This document shows positions 17,907-26,956 of a stretch of DNA of 64,000 bases, one piece after another. A model generated the notes under the pieces. It did no database searches. It saw only the letters and a program-made list of their open reading frames with translations, and was not told where the DNA came from. The stretch is from Paenibacillus amylolyticus (lineage in GTDB: Bacteria; Bacillota; Bacilli; Paenibacillales; Paenibacillaceae): assembly GCF_003719335.1 (NCBI RefSeq), contig NZ_RIAS01000002.1, positions 62,001 through 126,000 on the forward strand, written 5' to 3'. Every line of letters begins with the position of its first letter. Position 1 is the first letter of the stretch. A program made the position numbers and the translations under genes.

Positions 17907-18638
17907 ATGACCAGGTACATACAATTGTTTGGGCTCATCATTGGCATCGTGGCCGTGAATGTTCTGGCCTTCTCCCCAGGTTTTGCCGGACTTGGATTCG
18001 GAGAGAGTGCATTCCAGACCGCGCTTTCCGTGACGCTGCTCTTTGGCAGCGTACTTGCACTTTTCTATGGCAGTTACAATTTATTGTTCAAACAGCCGGT
18101 CGTTTTGCCTGTGAGACAGATCGAAACCCATGAAGATTATGTAGAGGCTTTATCTTTTTACAGACGCATCAAAATCCTTGAAGAAGATATTACGCTCGGG
18201 TTGTCCCAACTGAACCGGATGAAAAAGAAAAAGGAAACCCTGATGAACGTGCTTCATCAACGGTTTGATCCCGGCGAGCTGAGCTTTAAGAAATTCGCTT
18301 CGGTCACGGAAGAGGTGGAGAAGCTGTTATATCTGAACATTCGCAGCATACTGAATCGACTGAACGTCTTTGATGAAGCCGATTATGCCAGCATGATGAA
18401 AGCCAAATCCCCTACGATCCCGCAGAAGCTTTTTCAGGAAAAAACGAAAGTGTACAACGATTACCTGACCTACGTGAAGGACTCGCTTCACACGAATGAA
18501 GAGATTTTATTGAAGCTGGATCAGCTGTTGCTGGAGATTTCGCGCCTGGACAGCTTCGAAGCCGGAGATATTGAGCAGATGCCTTGTATGCAGGAGATTG
18601 ATCAGTTAATCAAGCACACCAAATTATACAGACAGTGA
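17907..18638 (+). CDS. XpaC-like membrane protein
   Basis: A 243-residue protein with two N-terminal membrane helices (about residues 5-27 and 38-62) and a long charged helical cytoplasmic part. Layout and position next to a TelA-like gene match the XpaC (5-bromo-4-chloroindolyl phosphate hydrolysis) family, paired with yaaN in Bacillus. That enzymatic name is historical and the function is not known. GGAGG lies 17 bases before the ATG, with a closer AGGA 6 bases upstream. It starts a three-gene operon, 12 bases before the VWA gene. Confidence 0.6.
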   Translation: MTRYIQLFGLIIGIVAVNVLAFSPGFAGLGFGESAFQTALSVTLLFGSVLALFYGSYNLLFKQPVVLPVRQIETHEDYVEALSFYRRIKILEEDITLGLSQLNRMKKKKETLMNVLHQRFDPGELSFKKFASVTEEVEKLLYLNIRSILNRLNVFDEADYASMMKAKSPTIPQKLFQEKTKVYNDYLTYVKDSLHTNEEILLKLDQLLLEISRLDSFEAGDIEQMPCMQEIDQLIKHTKLYRQ

Positions 18639-18650
18639 GGGGTTGCACCT

Positions 18651-20339
18651 ATGGCAAAGAAGGGAAAGTTTTTTCTCATATCCATGATCATGTTAGTCCT
18701 AGTATTTGGTCTTGTTTATGGAGGAATCACACTGACATCGAACTTTGGCAAGTCTACCACACAGGTCACGACCGAAAATGCAGGTAAGGAACTTGGCAAA
18801 TTGTACGCGGACATTGCACCAGCTACAGCAGAACCGGTGAAAGGACAGATTGACCTCGATCCCGTGGATGTTGCAGAATCCTTGCCGGACATTTCAAAAT
18901 TCCCGGTTACAGTGGAGAACACGACCAATGATTTCGTTGAAATCTTCTCCTCCACCGAGAAGTCAGGCAACGGTGTGGATGGATGGTTAACCGAGGTTGC
19001 AGAGGCTTTTAACCAAGCGAACATCACGGCTGGCGGCAAACAGATATCAGTTAAAATCCGTAATATTGCTTCCGGTACAGCCACGGATTACATCAAGTCC
19101 GGCAAATATGTGCCCGATGCCTTCACACCGTCCAATGAGCTGTGGGGCGAGATGGTGGAGGCCAGCGGAGTGAAGACCAAGCTCATTTCGAAGCGGCTTG
19201 TTGGCAACGTGCCGGGAATCGTCATCTCCAAAGCCAAATATGATGCACTTGTGAACACCTACGGCTCCGTGAATGTGAAAACGATAACCGAAGCCATTGC
19301 AAATAATGAGCTTACGATGGGATATACCGATCCGTTTGCGAGCTCCACTGGACTTAATTTCCTGGTTACCGCATTAAATACGTATGACAGTGCCAATCCG
19401 CTGGGCGAGAAAGCCATCCAAGGCTTTGAGAAATTCCAGGCGAATGTGCCATTCACAGCGTCCACCACGATTCAGATGCGGGAAGCGGCCAAGTCGGGCA
19501 GACTGGATGCTTTTGTACTGGAGTATCAGACCTATGTGAATACGGCCGATCTGAAGAGCGGATATGTGTTTACCCCATTCGGTGTAAGGCATGACAGCCC
19601 GCTGTATGCCCTTGGTCAACTGCCGCAGAACAAACAGGAGATCATCCAGAAGTTTGCCGATTTTGTAACGCAGGATCAGTATCAGAAAAAAGCAGCAGAA
19701 TTCGGCTTTAACGGTCTGCAAGATTACAAATCCGAGCTGGCTACGGTGGATGGTGGAACATTGCTGTCCGCGCAGAAAGTCTGGAAAGAGAAGAAAAATG
19801 GCAGTAATCCAATCGCAGCAGTATTCGTAACGGACGTATCCGGAAGTATGGCGGGGGAACCGCTCAACCGTCTTAAAGAATCTTTGCGCAAAGGCCAGAA
19901 GTATCTCGGTACCGACAACAGCATTGGCTTGGTTTCTTACTCCAGCGACGTGACCGTGAATCTGCCGATTGCGAAATATGATACGAACCAGCAATCCATG
20001 TTTGTCGGAACGGTGGATAGCCTGCAAGCGAGCGGGGGGACAGCTACATTCGATGGCATTGTGGTTGCGATGAAGATGCTGGAGGATTACAAAGCAGCTA
20101 ACCCTAACGTGAAACCGCTGATTTTTGTTCTGAGTGATGGCGAGACGAACGAAGGACATTCGCTCAAAGATATTCGAGACCTGGTGGAAACGTACAAAGT
20201 ACCGATCTACACGATTGGATATAACGCCGACATCAAGGCGCTGGAGAGCATCTCCAGCATTAACGAGGCAGCGAGCATTAATGCGGACACCGACGATGTC
20301 GTCTACAAAATCGGAAACCTGTTTAACGTACAGATGTAA
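18651..20339 (+). CDS. membrane-anchored VWA protein with solute-binding-like domain
   Basis: A 562-residue protein. Residues 6-28 form an N-terminal signal-anchor. Residues about 85-370 resemble a bacterial extracellular solute-binding domain (binding-protein type II fold). Residues about 385-560 are a von Willebrand A domain with MIDAS motif DVSGSM (Asp395) and a downstream SDGETNEG. The protein should sit on the outer face of the membrane and bind a divalent metal. The combination with XpaC- and TelA-like partners suggests an envelope or tellurite/stress complex; the role is unknown. Confidence 0.8.
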   Translation: MAKKGKFFLISMIMLVLVFGLVYGGITLTSNFGKSTTQVTTENAGKELGKLYADIAPATAEPVKGQIDLDPVDVAESLPDISKFPVTVENTTNDFVEIFSSTEKSGNGVDGWLTEVAEAFNQANITAGGKQISVKIRNIASGTATDYIKSGKYVPDAFTPSNELWGEMVEASGVKTKLISKRLVGNVPGIVISKAKYDALVNTYGSVNVKTITEAIANNELTMGYTDPFASSTGLNFLVTALNTYDSANPLGEKAIQGFEKFQANVPFTASTTIQMREAAKSGRLDAFVLEYQTYVNTADLKSGYVFTPFGVRHDSPLYALGQLPQNKQEIIQKFADFVTQDQYQKKAAEFGFNGLQDYKSELATVDGGTLLSAQKVWKEKKNGSNPIAAVFVTDVSGSMAGEPLNRLKESLRKGQKYLGTDNSIGLVSYSSDVTVNLPIAKYDTNQQSMFVGTVDSLQASGGTATFDGIVVAMKMLEDYKAANPNVKPLIFVLSDGETNEGHSLKDIRDLVETYKVPIYTIGYNADIKALESISSINEAASINADTDDVVYKIGNLFNVQM

Positions 20340-20398
20340 GTCTATATTAACGTTCATATGGAAGCAGATACGGATGTAACTAAAAGGGGGAACTGCGA

Positions 20399-21538
20399 AT
20401 GTCGTTTACGATGGAAATACCGAGCCAGAAGGAAATTCAGAAGGTGATTGAAGAAGAGATCAAACCGGTGCCCGCCGAGGTGGCGGAACTGCAACAGGTA
20501 GCAACTTCGAATGTGGATATGATCATGAACCTGGACCTCGAATCCCTGGAGAAGCGCAAAGAAATTTTGCAATCCATTGACGGCTTTGGCATGAACACGA
20601 TGCGATCCTCTTCCGAGAAAAACGCGCTGCTTCAAGTCTCCGTTGGACATCTGTCCAAGACGGGAGACGAGGGCGGTCAGGTCGCCAAAGGTTTGACCGA
20701 GCTGCACATGCAACTGAAGGATCTCGACCCAAGCGTGGTCGATTTCGCCAAAACCGGCTTTCTGGGCAAGCTGTTCAACCCGCTGCGCGCGTATTTCCTC
20801 AAATACCAGAAAGCCGACGCCGTCATCGCCGATATTGTCGTTTCACTCGACAAGGGCCGCGCCACGCTGCGTAACGACAACACCACGCTTGAGATCGAGC
20901 AGCAGAGCCTGCGCGAACTGACCAAGCGGCTGCAGAAGGAGATTCAGCTTGGTATGCTGATGGATGAATCCATTGATACACAGATTGAGACAGCCAAGGT
21001 GCGCGGGGAAGATCCCGAGAAGGTGCGTTTTATTACCGAGGAAGTATTGTTCCCGCTCCGTCAGCGGGTCATGGATCTGCAACAGATGCTGGTCGTTAAC
21101 CAGCAGGGAATCATGGCGATTGAAGTGGTCATCCGTAATAACAAGGAACTCATCCGCGGTGTAGACCGGGCGAAAAATGTGACGATCTCGGCGCTGAAGA
21201 TTGCCGTCACCGTTGCCAGTGCATTATACAACCAGAAGATTGTCTTGCAAAAAATCGAGTTGCTTAACCGTACTACGAATGATCTGATCGCCGGTACATC
21301 CAAAATGCTGAAGGATCAGGGGACAGCCATCCAGAAGCAGGCTTACGAGGCAAGTATCTCGGTGGATACGATGAAGCAGGCTTTCACGGATGTGCTTTCC
21401 GCCCTGGACTCGATTTCGGTTTACAAGCAGGAAGCCCTGCCTAGAATGCGCGAGACGATCGGTCAGTTCCGTGAACTGGCGGAGAGCGGGGAACAGCAGA
21501 TTCAGCGATTAGAAAAAGGACAGAAGCTTGGTCTGTAA
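20399..21538 (+). CDS. TelA/YaaN-family toxic anion resistance protein
   Basis: A 379-residue, almost fully helical, soluble protein of the TelA (KlaA/YaaN) family: IPSQKEIQKVIEEEIKP at the start, central LRAYFLKYQKADAVIADIV, and VLFPLRQRVMDLQQML. The family is linked to tellurite and nisin/antimicrobial tolerance in some bacteria, mechanism unknown. AAAGGGGG lies 8 bases before the ATG. It is the last gene of the operon, 59 bases after the VWA gene, and is followed by a strong terminator. Confidence 0.85.
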   Translation: MSFTMEIPSQKEIQKVIEEEIKPVPAEVAELQQVATSNVDMIMNLDLESLEKRKEILQSIDGFGMNTMRSSSEKNALLQVSVGHLSKTGDEGGQVAKGLTELHMQLKDLDPSVVDFAKTGFLGKLFNPLRAYFLKYQKADAVIADIVVSLDKGRATLRNDNTTLEIEQQSLRELTKRLQKEIQLGMLMDESIDTQIETAKVRGEDPEKVRFITEEVLFPLRQRVMDLQQMLVVNQQGIMAIEVVIRNNKELIRGVDRAKNVTISALKIAVTVASALYNQKIVLQKIELLNRTTNDLIAGTSKMLKDQGTAIQKQAYEASISVDTMKQAFTDVLSALDSISVYKQEALPRMRETIGQFRELAESGEQQIQRLEKGQKLGL

Positions 21539-21562
21539 CCAATCAATGAGAATAACCAGAAA

Positions 21563-21608
21563 AAGCAACCATTCCCTAATGACTAGTTAAGGATGGTTGC
21601 TTTTTTTT
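21563..21608 (+). terminator. strong intrinsic terminator of the TelA operon
   Basis: AAGCAACCATTCCCTAA pairs with TTAAGGATGGTTGCTT (one bulge), followed by eight T. Confidence 0.9.
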
Positions 21609-21628
21609 GCGATGATTGCATACAGGCA

Positions 21629-22243
21629 TTACTCGTACCCGATTTTGTCAGCATACGCTAACAATGACTCAGTAACTTGGTCGAGAATAACATCGGCAGC
21701 TTTAACTTTAGCATTACCTTGTTGAAGGATCGTGTAGTTCACTTTGTTTTTGGAAACAGCTTGTTTGTAAAGCATATAACCTTCAAGCTGCATATAAGTT
21801 CCTTTGATGAAGGAGGTATGAATTTTTTTGATTTCTGGGTTGTTGGATTGAATCAGTTTTGCTTTGGAGACGAATTTGGTATAATTCGGAATCACCGTAT
21901 TCGTCAGCTTGAGAAACATCGATTTTCGATTCGCTGAAGATACGGTGCCACCTACACTACTCAAGGAATCAATGGCTTTAGACTCATAGGGCCCGATAGC
22001 AAAAATCTGATCCAGATATTGTTTTAATTCCGCTTTTTCCTGAATAAACTCATCTTCTGCCTCAGGCTCTTCTGTATCGTCTATTAAATCTCCTTCAGAC
22101 TGATTTTCGTCCGCAAACTCGTCCTGATCCCAATATGTAGAGAGTTCTTCTTTGGCAGCATTGGCTTGAGGAGCAGGAAAGAGAAGCACCCCGCCAAGCA
22201 AAATGAAACTGGTCATTAATGAGATAATACTTGATCTTTTCAT
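21629..22243 (-). CDS. small secreted protein, paralogue A
   Basis: A 204-residue protein with a Sec signal (KRSS, hydrophobic core, then PAPQANAA, likely cleavage after ANA). An acidic linker (about residues 30-70) precedes a helical domain with SSANRKSMFLKLTNTVIPNY, a motif shared with the gene at 41638-42213 (SSNRKSFFLTLNNTAIPNY). About 40-45% of the C-terminal domain appears identical by eye. Function unknown. ATG 22243 has AGGAGG 11 bases upstream; an in-frame GTG overlaps that site. Monocistronic. Confidence 0.75.
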   Translation of the reverse strand: MKRSSIISLMTSFILLGGVLLFPAPQANAAKEELSTYWDQDEFADENQSEGDLIDDTEEPEAEDEFIQEKAELKQYLDQIFAIGPYESKAIDSLSSVGGTVSSANRKSMFLKLTNTVIPNYTKFVSKAKLIQSNNPEIKKIHTSFIKGTYMQLEGYMLYKQAVSKNKVNYTILQQGNAKVKAADVILDQVTESLLAYADKIGYE

Positions 22244-22328
22244 GTGAAATGTCACCTCCTTTTATCCTATTTCTGCACTCCTCTATAGTATACATGAAGC
22301 CGAGTGGGATTTCCTAGAACTAAAGGTG

Positions 22329-22367
22329 AAAAACGGTTGGCCCGCAAATTCGGGTCAACCGTTTTTT
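22329..22367. terminator. hairpin overlapping the end of the 22355 gene
   Basis: AAACGGTTGGCCCG pairs with CGGGTCAACCGTTT; T-runs lie on both sides, so it can act on both strands. The minus-strand gene's stop codon (22355-22357) is inside the stem. Confidence 0.75.
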
Positions 22368-22675
22368 AGACGCTGCATATAAACAACATAGGGGATAACC
22401 AGGACAAGAAACAACAGAGCTACAATGAGGGATAGGAGCAGACAGCTATTAACGAGCATCCAGGCGCCCATTGCCGCGCCAATGACAAAAATATACCAAG
22501 ATAGTGCCAACACAGCCCGCTCGGACGCGGGAGCTCTGCCACGTGCAGCAAGCAGTACAAGAACGGACGATAACAAAAGCCGGGAAAATCCCGGCTCCAA
22601 ACGTTCTATCGTGTGTCCGATCCTCTCGTTATTAACTTTCGGGGAAGACGAGTCATGTACGGAATGCATAGGCAT
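22355..22675 (-). CDS. small membrane protein, unknown
   Basis: A 106-residue protein with three hydrophobic segments (about residues 32-46, 56-73 and 75-98) after a polar N-terminus. Family not recognised. GGAGG is 4 bases from the first ATG and 10 from a second in-frame ATG two codons later, so the start may be 22669. Its stop codon lies inside a terminator stem. It shares the strand with the bicupin gene, 123 bases away. Confidence 0.5.
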   Translation of the reverse strand: MPMHSVHDSSSPKVNNERIGHTIERLEPGFSRLLLSSVLVLLAARGRAPASERAVLALSWYIFVIGAAMGAWMLVNSCLLLSLIVALLFLVLVIPYVVYMQRLKNG

Positions 22676-22798
22676 CTGTCCTCCATTTTCAGGTAACCAT
22701 CGGGTTCGCTTAATCTCGCTTAAGTTTAAGTTGCCATTCCCTTAACTGAGCTAATCTCCGGAAATGAACCTTGCAACACTCACGTATAGCCTTCTTTG

Positions 22799-23836
22799 TT
22801 ATTTTCCCTTGTTCTGATCCGGTGCAATAAACAACGTATCGTCAGGGAGCTGTTCAGCTTCCTCGCGGGACATGCCCAGATTTGTGGAGAGCACGTCTAC
22901 CGGATTGCCCGCGATCCATTCACTAAGATCAATGGCTTCATAATGTCCACTGTTGAATCCAATGAGTACACGGCAGACATCATCACCCGTATTTTTGATG
23001 TAATGCCCCGCACCCATCGGAGCGTAACCAATGTCTCCAGCTTCAAACTGCTCCGTTACGGCCTGGCCTTCGGCAAGAAATACCGTCATCTCTGCGCTGC
23101 CGCTAATGTAATACTGCCACTCATCCGCGTTTGGATGCCAGTGCAGTTCCCGCAGAGCGCCCGGTTGAAGCTCGATCAGAGAGCCTGCCATCGTGGTGGA
23201 GATCGGGAAGTCTTCGACGGTTACCGTACGCTGCGTACCGCCGCCTGGCGCGCGTCGTGGCTGTTTGGCATGCAAGGGATAACGATGCGGCGTGGTAAGT
23301 TCCGAGTTGCGGCGATAAGTCGCAGAGGGGGAACTGTCATCCGGTACCGGACCTTTGGCAAAATAGGCTTCGCCCTGATTCAGTTTGGCAGCCTGCTCTG
23401 GCGTAATACCGAGATTCTGAGCCACGATGTGATCCGGCGTCTGAGTCAGAAAATCAGTAATACTGAACGTGTGATCCTCCGAAAAATCCCCATTGTCAAA
23501 AATCAAAATGAAGTGGCATTCGTCCGGTCCCAGCCCCTGAATGGAATGACCGTATCCGCGTGGGAAATACCATACATCTCCGGGTTCAAAAGTATCTGTA
23601 TACGCATGTCCGTCGGGATGGATAACGGTGGTGCGGCAGGAACCGCTGATCACATATGCCCACTCGGCCGCATTCGCATGCCAGTGCAGTTCACGCATGC
23701 CGCCTGGCGCAAGGCGCATGGATACTCCCGCAATACCGATGGATGCGGGGAAGTCATGAACCGAGGCTCCGCGAGTGATGCCGCCGGGACCGGTACGGGG
23801 TTCTTTTTGCTCAAGACGATACTTGAAAGATTTCAT
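22799..23836 (-). CDS. oxdC: bicupin oxalate decarboxylase-like protein
   Basis: A 345-residue, two-cupin protein of the OxdC/OxdD family, which splits oxalate to formate and CO2 using manganese. Cupin 1 has ligands His51, His53, Glu58 (HWHANAAEW) and His97; cupin 2 repeats this (HWHPNADEW, then GAGHYI). The active-site lid of cupin 1 reads SEDH (residues 119-122), where Bacillus OxdC has SENS; the catalytic lid Glu is kept, favouring decarboxylase over oxidase. It is about 40 residues shorter at the N-terminus than OxdC. Three ATGs follow GGAGG; the third (23836) has the best spacing. No secretion signal. Confidence 0.8.
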   Translation of the reverse strand: MKSFKYRLEQKEPRTGPGGITRGASVHDFPASIGIAGVSMRLAPGGMRELHWHANAAEWAYVISGSCRTTVIHPDGHAYTDTFEPGDVWYFPRGYGHSIQGLGPDECHFILIFDNGDFSEDHTFSITDFLTQTPDHIVAQNLGITPEQAAKLNQGEAYFAKGPVPDDSSPSATYRRNSELTTPHRYPLHAKQPRRAPGGGTQRTVTVEDFPISTTMAGSLIELQPGALRELHWHPNADEWQYYISGSAEMTVFLAEGQAVTEQFEAGDIGYAPMGAGHYIKNTGDDVCRVLIGFNSGHYEAIDLSEWIAGNPVDVLSTNLGMSREEAEQLPDDTLFIAPDQNKGK

Positions 23837-23926
23837 CATCATTCCTCCTGCTTCAAATTTGAATTCACGAGACAATGTGTAAATAATTGAATAAGGGATA
23901 TAGTATTATACCCATATTTTGAGAAA

Positions 23927-24520
23927 TTATTCAGTTTTTAATCGTTGTGCGGGCGTGTAATGAATAATTTTAAATAACTCTTCCGCCATGTAAGTGGGAC
24001 TGTGTTTGAAATCCTGTCTAATCCACTCCATGATCATGCCAAATATGGCGTGAGACTGATAACTTGCGAGCAATTCCGGGTTAATATGGGGCGGGAAAAT
24101 ATGATTCAGATCCTGCAACGATAGATCACGCAGCACATCACAAATCATACGCTGAAAGCTGGAAGAAGCTTCGGATTGCACAGCGAGTGTGTAGAATTGG
24201 GCGTGCTGATGCACATGTTCGAAGATGGTAATGGCGGAAGAGGGCATAAGACCCACCTGAAATTCCTTCATTCCCTCATAAGGCTTCCGAAATGAAGTCA
24301 CCAGATCCTGAGTCACATCATGCAGGATTTCGTTGAACAGGTCTTCCTTGTATTGATAATGTCTGTAAAAGGTTCCCCGGTTCAGATCAGCTTGCTGAAC
24401 AATATCCGAGATGGAGATTTCCTTGAAATTACGTTTCTGCATCAAGTGAAGGAGAGCTTCCTTCAATGCGGCTTTGGATTTGCGGATTCGTCGATCCATC
24501 GCGTCTGATGTTTCGGGCAT
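23927..24520 (-). CDS. TetR-family regulator
   Basis: A 197-residue TetR-type regulator: N-terminal RRIRKSKAALKEALLHL and ISDIVQQADLNRGTFYRHY form the helix-turn-helix. The C-terminal half resembles TetR_C of the YkrK/YfiR-like group. GGGAGG lies 7 bases before ATG 24520. It is divergent from the SDR gene, which it probably represses. Longer starts would add residues before the DNA-binding domain. Confidence 0.85.
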   Translation of the reverse strand: MPETSDAMDRRIRKSKAALKEALLHLMQKRNFKEISISDIVQQADLNRGTFYRHYQYKEDLFNEILHDVTQDLVTSFRKPYEGMKEFQVGLMPSSAITIFEHVHQHAQFYTLAVQSEASSSFQRMICDVLRDLSLQDLNHIFPPHINPELLASYQSHAIFGMIMEWIRQDFKHSPTYMAEELFKIIHYTPAQRLKTE

Positions 24521-24552
24521 TGGAATTCCTCCCAGGTGGTATTTATAAAAGA

Positions 24553-24592
24553 TAACGTACAAACAGGTGACAGCCTGTTGTTTAACGTACAA
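24553..24592. promoter_or_regulatory. candidate TetR operator region
   Basis: Two direct copies of AACGTACAA (24554-24562 and 24584-24592) flank an inverted repeat AACAGG / CCTGTT (24562-24567 and 24574-24579). The block lies between the divergent TetR and SDR genes. Confidence 0.5.
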
Positions 24593-24714
24593 TGGGACAA
24601 GTTTTTACTGATTGTATCGAAAAGCTATGACTTATTATACTAAGGATAAGAGATAATGAACATTTGTTTGTTATCTTTGTGTAAACGAATACATTTTAAA
24701 GGAGACATAGACAA

Positions 24715-25473
24715 ATGAAACTTCAAAATAAAGTGGCCATTGTCACAGGTGCAGGATCGGGAATGGGGAAAGCCATTGCCACATTGTATGCACAAGAAGG
24801 GGCCAAAGTCGTTGTTTCCGATATCAATGAAGAAGCTGCTCAGGCTGTCGTTCAAGAGATCGAGGCAAAGGGTGGAGAAGCATTCGTGCTGCTGGCTAAT
24901 GTAGCGAAAGAGGAAGATGTGCAGCAACTTATTGATCAAACGGTGAGTAAATACGGTACAGTAGACATTCTGGTCAACAATGCGGGTATCATGGATGGGA
25001 TGGAGCCAGCTGCGGATATTAGCGATGAGCGGTGGGAAAAGGTTTTTGCGGTGAACACAACAAGTGTGATGCGCACCACACGTAAAGTACTGCCAATCTT
25101 CCTGGAGAAACAGCAAGGTGTTATTGTCAATATTGCGTCAGCAGGTGGCTTGCATGGTGGACGGGCAGGAGCCGCATATACGGCTTCCAAACATGCTGTG
25201 GTGGGATTTACCAAAAATACAGGATACATGTATGCCGAGCAAGGCATTCGTTGTAATGCGATTGCACCAGGAGCCGTTGCGACGAACATCGGCGCATCCA
25301 TGACAGGTATTAACCCGTTCGGTGCGGGACGGCAGCAACAGGGGATGGCGATCAACCCACGGGTAGGAACGAGTGAGGAGATTGCTAAGGTAGCTTTGTT
25401 CCTCGGATCGGAAGAGTCCAGTTTTGTAAATGGTACCGTCATTACGGCTGACGCAGGCTGGAGTTCGTACTGA
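24715..25473 (+). CDS. short-chain dehydrogenase/reductase
   Basis: A 252-residue classical SDR. TGAGSGMGKAIA is the dinucleotide-binding loop, NNAGI follows strand 4, the catalytic triad is Ser in NIASAGG and Tyr/Lys in YTASKHAV. The C-terminal GTVITADAGWSSY is usual for FabG-like SDRs. The substrate cannot be read; Asp in VVSDIN after strand 2 favours NAD. AAAGGAG lies upstream of the ATG. Divergent from the TetR gene. Confidence 0.88.
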   Translation: MKLQNKVAIVTGAGSGMGKAIATLYAQEGAKVVVSDINEEAAQAVVQEIEAKGGEAFVLLANVAKEEDVQQLIDQTVSKYGTVDILVNNAGIMDGMEPAADISDERWEKVFAVNTTSVMRTTRKVLPIFLEKQQGVIVNIASAGGLHGGRAGAAYTASKHAVVGFTKNTGYMYAEQGIRCNAIAPGAVATNIGASMTGINPFGAGRQQQGMAINPRVGTSEEIAKVALFLGSEESSFVNGTVITADAGWSSY

Positions 25474-25598
25474 TTTGTTGGCAGATCGTGCCTTGGGGTA
25501 GAAAATAGTTCTGCCGTTTAATAATTACAGAAAAAGAAAATTGATGAAAATAAAGTAAGAAAAGAAAAAAGAAATTTAAGCCATAGAAAGTAAAGGGA

Positions 25599-25618
25599 AA
25601 GCCGCAGAAATGCGGCTT
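25599..25618. terminator. hairpin between convergent SDR and LacI genes
   Basis: AAGCCGCA pairs with TGCGGCTT around GAAA, followed on the plus strand by CTTTG. Confidence 0.65.
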
Positions 25619-25665
25619 CTTTGACATGTGTGCTCGTCGTATATCTTGTCTAAGTTAAAAAAAGA

Positions 25666-25675
25666 CAAACGTTTG
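25666..25675. promoter_or_regulatory. orphan LacI-type operator
   Basis: CAAACGTTTG with flanks giving GTGCAAACGTTTGT on the minus strand, the same core as the two sites before the ABC transporter genes. It sits just beyond the 3' end of the LacI gene. Confidence 0.5.
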
Positions 25676-25702
25676 CACTTCACAAAAGATGAGGTAGAGC
25701 GC

Positions 25703-26737
25703 TTAACTCAGGAAGGGCTTTGCCTTCATATATAGGGAGGACTCACGTACAATCAGGCGGTGCGGGATAATAACCGGGTTCTGAGCGAGAGGCTCGTTGC
25801 CAAGAATTTTTAGTAGAACCTGAACTGCGGTATACCCGAGCTGATAGGTTCCAATATCAATGGAACTGAGCGGAGGTGAAGCAAGTTCGGACAACGCGAT
25901 ATTGTTAAAACTGACCACACTGATATCCTCGGGGACCTGATATCCCAGCTCCGCGAGTGCCCTTAACACACCAAAAGCGACATTATCATCGATAACTACA
26001 ATGGCGGTAGGCCTGTCGGGCAGCGACATAAAAAGGGACATCGCCCGGAAGCCGCTTTCCTGCAGGAATTCACCCTCTACGATCCAGTCGTTAGTGGCCG
26101 TTAACCCGGATTCTTCAAGAGCCTTCCGATATCCACGCATGCGATCATGCGATAACGTAATATCCGGCGGGCCGCTCACAAAGCCGATGCGTGTGTGTCC
26201 CTGTGCAATAAGATGCTGCGTTGCATCATACGCGGTCTGCACATTATCGTTGTCAACCATAGGTGCATTCGGATGTGTCTCACTTCGGCCAATAAGCACA
26301 AACGGGAATTCTTCCTCTTCGAGAAAAGAGATGATAGGATCGTCCCGTTTGGAACCGAGCAACAGAATGCCGTCGACCCTGCGACCATGCACGAGACGGG
26401 AAATGGCCTGTAATTCATCGTCGGAGGACGTCTCGGTGGACAGCAGTAATTCATAGTTGTTACGAGTCGCGTGGGTAATAATGCCGCGCAACAACTCTCC
26501 AAAGAAATAGTTTTGAAAAAGCTCCTCCGCAGGACGGGGCAGCATAATTCCAAGCGTCTGCGTTGTTTTGGATACAAGGCTCTTAGCCATCATATTGGGA
26601 TGATAATTAAGCTCTTTCATAATTTGTTTAACTTTAAGAGATGTTTCCGTACTGATTCTGGGATGGCCTGAAATCACCCGTGACACTGTAGAAGGGGAAA
26701 CACCCGCCAATTTGGCAATATCCTTGATCGTAATCAT
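25703..26737 (-). CDS. LacI-family regulator of maltodextrin genes
   Basis: A 344-residue LacI/GalR regulator. The headpiece ITIKDIAKLAGVSPSTVSR is followed by a sugar-binding domain. ATG 26737 is chosen: AGAAGGGG lies 8 bases upstream and the headpiece starts at once. It is divergent from the maltodextrin ABC genes, and two 18-base operators of LacI type occupy the shared intergenic region. The best functional parallel is Bacillus MdxR (YvdE) or MalR. The inducer is probably a maltooligosaccharide; this is inferred from the neighbours. Confidence 0.85.
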   Translation of the reverse strand: MITIKDIAKLAGVSPSTVSRVISGHPRISTETSLKVKQIMKELNYHPNMMAKSLVSKTTQTLGIMLPRPAEELFQNYFFGELLRGIITHATRNNYELLLSTETSSDDELQAISRLVHGRRVDGILLLGSKRDDPIISFLEEEEFPFVLIGRSETHPNAPMVDNDNVQTAYDATQHLIAQGHTRIGFVSGPPDITLSHDRMRGYRKALEESGLTATNDWIVEGEFLQESGFRAMSLFMSLPDRPTAIVVIDDNVAFGVLRALAELGYQVPEDISVVSFNNIALSELASPPLSSIDIGTYQLGYTAVQVLLKILGNEPLAQNPVIIPHRLIVRESSLYMKAKPFLS

Positions 26738-26930
26738 GTAAAAAACCCCTTCTGATTCAATCATTTCAACATTCTCCTATGGTAATGCAAAGGGTACCAG
26801 AAATCAATTGTTAACTCGTTAACCCAGAATGCAAGCAGAGCAAAATAAAGGAAGAAAGAGTTAGATCAAGGAAATAGGGAATTACTGTGAACAAAATTCA
26901 GGATATGGTTAAATTTGAAGGAATACAGCT

Positions 26931-26948
26931 TGTGCAAACGTTTGTACA
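26931..26948. promoter_or_regulatory. LacI operator O1
   Basis: TGTGCAAACGTTTGTACA, nearly identical to the second site at 27068-27085 (one base differs). It lies 8 bases upstream of the predicted -35 box. The centre-to-centre distance of the two sites is 137 bp, close to 13 helical turns. Confidence 0.75.
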
Positions 26949-26956
26949 AAGAAAGT

